The translations under genes were made by a program, and so were the position numbers. 6,068 nucleotides of DNA, from positions 1 through 6,068 of the forward strand of contig WQXD01000230.1 of assembly GCA_009785015.1 (NCBI GenBank), read 5' to 3'. This stretch comes from Oscillospiraceae bacterium. Its GTDB lineage: Bacteria > Bacillota_A > Clostridia > Oscillospirales > WRJC01. Under the pieces are notes generated by a model. It was not told the origin of the DNA. It made no database searches and saw nothing but the letters and a program-made list of their open reading frames with translations. This document shows positions 3,989 to 6,068 of the stretch, in pieces (within the stretch, counting starts at the first letter, position 1; the number at the start of each line of letters is the position of its first letter).

Positions 3989-5482
3989 ATGAAAATAAAA
4001 AAATTGCCGTACGGATTGCTGGCTTTATCATTTTTAGCGGCGGTTTTGTTTTCCTGCGGCAGCGCGGGCGACAATAATCCAAACGGTTTTGACAGTCCTG
4101 CTGATTCGAGCGATTTTGATAATTCTGACAACGTGGACGAAAAAACGGATAATTCTTTGTACAACGACGATTTGCCCGAATTTGACTTTAACGGCGAAAA
4201 ATTCAAAATGTTGACTTTCCCGGAAAGACCCGACACGTACACCAGTTTTATTTACGAAGAACAGACAGGCGATATTGTGGAAGATTCGGTATATTTGGTC
4301 AACAGAACGGTTGAAGCAAGGTTTAATATAGAATTTGAACAGATGCTGACAAGTTCGTGGAACGATATGCCGGATTATGTGAGAAGAAACGTCCGCGCGG
4401 GCGATTATGCGTACGATTTTGTGAATATCGGCGACAGGCTTGCGATGAATTTGGCGATGGAAGGAAAATTTTTCCATCCCATGAACGAATTGACGCATGT
4501 AAATCTTGAAAAATTATACTGGGATCAAAATCTTCAAAAAGATATGTCGGTGGGCAATGTCCTCTATTTCACATACGGGTCAAACATGCTTTCGACTTAT
4601 GATTATATCTGTTTATTGATATTCAACAAACAGATAGCTTCGGACTTCGGACTTGAAAACATGTACAATTTAGTCCGCGAAGGAAAATGGACGATCGATA
4701 AAATGTATCAGCTGGGAGCCGAGGTTGTAACCGACCTCAACGGCGACGGCGTAATGAACAAAGAAGACCGTTACGGGGTGCTGATGGCGTTTAATTATTA
4801 TTACCCGGGTTTCTGGGCTGCGGAAAGGCTTCCGTTAATTGACAAAGACGAAAACGACCTGCCGTATTTTAATGTTCCCGGAAACGAAAAACTTTTTGCA
4901 ATATTCGACAAGTTATATGATTACGCGCATACCGGCATAGAATTTGACACGCCGGGACTCGCCGAAACCGGTCCTTTCCCGATGTTTATAGAAAACAGGG
5001 GATTGTTCGCAAATGCGACAATGTATACATTGAAACATGTCAGGGGTATGGAAGTCGATTATGGAATACTGCCATATCCCACATTGGATGAAATCGGCGC
5101 GGGCGCTCCTTATTCGGCGCGTTTATGCGTTGCGACGGCGGTGATCGTGCCGGTTACGGCCAATCCCGACCGGGCGTCCGTAATACTGGAAGCGCTCGCC
5201 TGTGAATACGAAAAACGCGTCGTCCCGAATTATTTGAACATATCCGTTCAGGTAAAAGGCGTGCGTGATGACGAATCTATCGAAATGCTGCAGATGATGA
5301 TAAACAACCGTTTTGTAGATCTCGGGGATACGGTATGGCTGGAAGCCGGACGCGCCAATTATGAGCAGCTTTTCAAACAGCGCAATAATACTTTCCAGTC
5401 CGTAACCGAAAAAATAACAGGGAAAGTAGAAAAAACCCTCAGTACCGCCATTGAGGCTTTCCGGACTGCCGGCGGTCAGTAA
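3989..5482 (+). CDS. ABC transporter extracellular solute-binding lipoprotein (family 1, sugar type)
   Basis: A 497-residue substrate-binding lipoprotein, held on the outer face of the membrane, that would deliver a sugar or oligosaccharide to an ABC permease. The signal peptide MKIKKLPYGLLALSFLAAVL ends in the lipobox LFSC, with Cys23 lipidated. A 40-residue Asp/Asn/Ser-rich linker follows, then the binding domain from about residue 64 (FDFNGEKFKMLTF). Recurrent features of this clostridial family are GDIVEDSVYLVNRTVEARFNI (94-114), RAGDYAYDFVNIGDR (136-150), LIFNKQIASDFGLENMYNLV (210-229), GKWTIDKMYQLG (232-243), a calcium-loop-like DLNGDGVMNKED (249-260), and a 'DYGILPYP' strand later on. 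Length is normal for the family. It is divergent from a CBM9-like surface protein and precedes a glycosidase, which supports sugar uptake. No permease or ATPase gene is in view. The specific substrate cannot be read from the sequence. Confidence 0.87.
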   Translation: MKIKKLPYGLLALSFLAAVLFSCGSAGDNNPNGFDSPADSSDFDNSDNVDEKTDNSLYNDDLPEFDFNGEKFKMLTFPERPDTYTSFIYEEQTGDIVEDSVYLVNRTVEARFNIEFEQMLTSSWNDMPDYVRRNVRAGDYAYDFVNIGDRLAMNLAMEGKFFHPMNELTHVNLEKLYWDQNLQKDMSVGNVLYFTYGSNMLSTYDYICLLIFNKQIASDFGLENMYNLVREGKWTIDKMYQLGAEVVTDLNGDGVMNKEDRYGVLMAFNYYYPGFWAAERLPLIDKDENDLPYFNVPGNEKLFAIFDKLYDYAHTGIEFDTPGLAETGPFPMFIENRGLFANATMYTLKHVRGMEVDYGILPYPTLDEIGAGAPYSARLCVATAVIVPVTANPDRASVILEALACEYEKRVVPNYLNISVQVKGVRDDESIEMLQMMINNRFVDLGDTVWLEAGRANYEQLFKQRNNTFQSVTEKITGKVEKTLSTAIEAFRTAGGQ

Positions 5483-5485
5483 ATC

Positions 5486-5502
5486 CTCCGGTTGTTCCGG
5501 GG
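5486..5502 (+). other. Intergenic hairpin after the solute-binding protein gene
   Basis: CTCCGG (5486-5491) pairs with CCGGGG (5497-5502), including one T-G wobble, around a TTGTT loop, three bases past the stop codon. The following bases are A-rich, not U-rich, so it is not a standard terminator. It may act as a 3' stabiliser that keeps the binding-protein message more abundant than that of the downstream gene, as is common in sugar ABC operons. Confidence 0.45.
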
Positions 5503-5532
5503 TTAAAATAAAATTAAAGAGAGGTATTTATC

Positions 5533-6068
5533 ATGATCAAAGTATCGCCTGTTCCTGCGGGAGAACAGATTTGCGAGGATTTTTCGGTTTTGTTAAACGG
5601 ATCCGCAACCGTGTCCTGTTATGCGGCGCGCGTGTCGGCAATGCCGTATAACACGACCTGGCCCGGCTGTCAGCGTCCGCTTGAACAAACCGAAATCGCC
5701 TCTTTCATAAGTTTTGAAGCCGACGAAACCGTCAGGGTCAGAATAGAAAACAGGAAAGATTTTTCAGACGTCAAAATCCGCCCTTTGTCCGATAAAATTA
5801 TCCCGTCCGTAAACGGCAGGACAATTGAATTTTCCATAACCAAACCGGGGCAGTACGTCGTGGAATGCGACGGTTTTCATAACGCGCTTCACATTTTCGC
5901 AAATCCTCCGGAAAATTTCGGCGTTGAAAAAGTTGATATAAACGACCCGTCCGTAATATATTTTTCGCCCGGGGTCCACCGTCCGGGCGCAATTGAAATA
6001 AAAAGCGGGCAGACAGTCTATATCGACGCGGGCGCGGTCGTGTACGGTTCGATAACAGGCATAAATAT
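5533..6068 (+). CDS. Beta-helix glycoside hydrolase, GH28-like (N-terminal part, runs off the window)
   Basis: The first 178 codons of a gene open to the window edge. GAGAGG lies 8 bases before the ATG, and the gene starts 50 bases after the solute-binding protein, so it is probably in the same operon. There is no signal peptide (MIKVSPVPAGEQICEDFSVL), suggesting a cytoplasmic enzyme acting on imported oligosaccharides. Residues 1 to about 125 look like an N-terminal beta-sandwich domain (FSVLLNGSATVSCYAARVSA; ASFISFEADETVRVRIENR). From about 137 the sequence is the typical entry into a right-handed parallel beta-helix: VIYFSPGVHRPGAIEIKSGQ (140-159), then YIDAGAVVYGSITGIN. This pattern is seen in GH28 polygalacturonase-like and GH49 dextranase-like enzymes. 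The catalytic aspartates would lie beyond the edge, so family and activity cannot be confirmed. Pectin-type or another uronic or neutral glycan is possible as substrate. Confidence 0.7.
   Translation, partial: MIKVSPVPAGEQICEDFSVLLNGSATVSCYAARVSAMPYNTTWPGCQRPLEQTEIASFISFEADETVRVRIENRKDFSDVKIRPLSDKIIPSVNGRTIEFSITKPGQYVVECDGFHNALHIFANPPENFGVEKVDINDPSVIYFSPGVHRPGAIEIKSGQTVYIDAGAVVYGSITGIN

Overview
The window looks like a chromosomal segment from an anaerobic Gram-positive bacterium of the Clostridia, probably an uncultured gut or rumen type related to Oscillospiraceae or Lachnospiraceae. This is inferred from purine-rich Shine-Dalgarno sites, sigma-A-like promoters with AT-rich leaders, a lipobox solute-binding protein, and surface proteins ending in a '(x)PxTGD + hydrophobic stretch + basic tail' sorting signal. 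No rRNA, tRNA, CRISPR array, transposase or integrase was seen.

Layout. (1) 39-956, minus: a secreted, probably wall-anchored protein with a CBM9-like (DOMON-like) carbohydrate-binding domain and a Glu-Pro repeat stalk. (2) 1056-1744, plus: a promoter, an intact TTG-initiated calcineurin-like metallophosphoesterase, and 28 bases later a 26-codon stump of an HD-domain (RelA/SpoT-type) protein, cut off where the family's 'IPYIxHP' motif should continue. (3) 1757-1795: a strong hairpin terminator that can serve both converging transcripts. (4) 1821-2776, minus: a two-gene operon with a strong promoter, a putative operator, a Panacea-domain (DUF4065) antitoxin-like gene and an overlapping (ATGA) 147-residue gene of unrecognised family. 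This has the architecture of a PanAT-type toxin-antitoxin module. (5) 2829-3785, minus: a second CBM9-like surface protein, paralogous to the first. (6) 3932-6068, plus: a lipoprotein extracellular solute-binding protein of an ABC sugar importer, followed after 50 bases by the start of a signal-less beta-helix glycoside hydrolase (GH28-like) that runs off the window.

Taken together, the two CBM9-like proteins, the sugar-binding lipoprotein and the glycosidase look like parts of a polysaccharide or oligosaccharide capture, uptake and breakdown locus. The stretch from about 1.05 to 2.78 kb (phosphoesterase, HD remnant, toxin-antitoxin pair) has nothing obvious to do with carbohydrate use, is visibly more AT-rich in the toxin-antitoxin part, and sits between the two paralogues like an accessory insertion. 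The least described item is the toxin candidate at 1821-2264. It pairs with a recognisable antitoxin domain but matches no toxin fold I can name.
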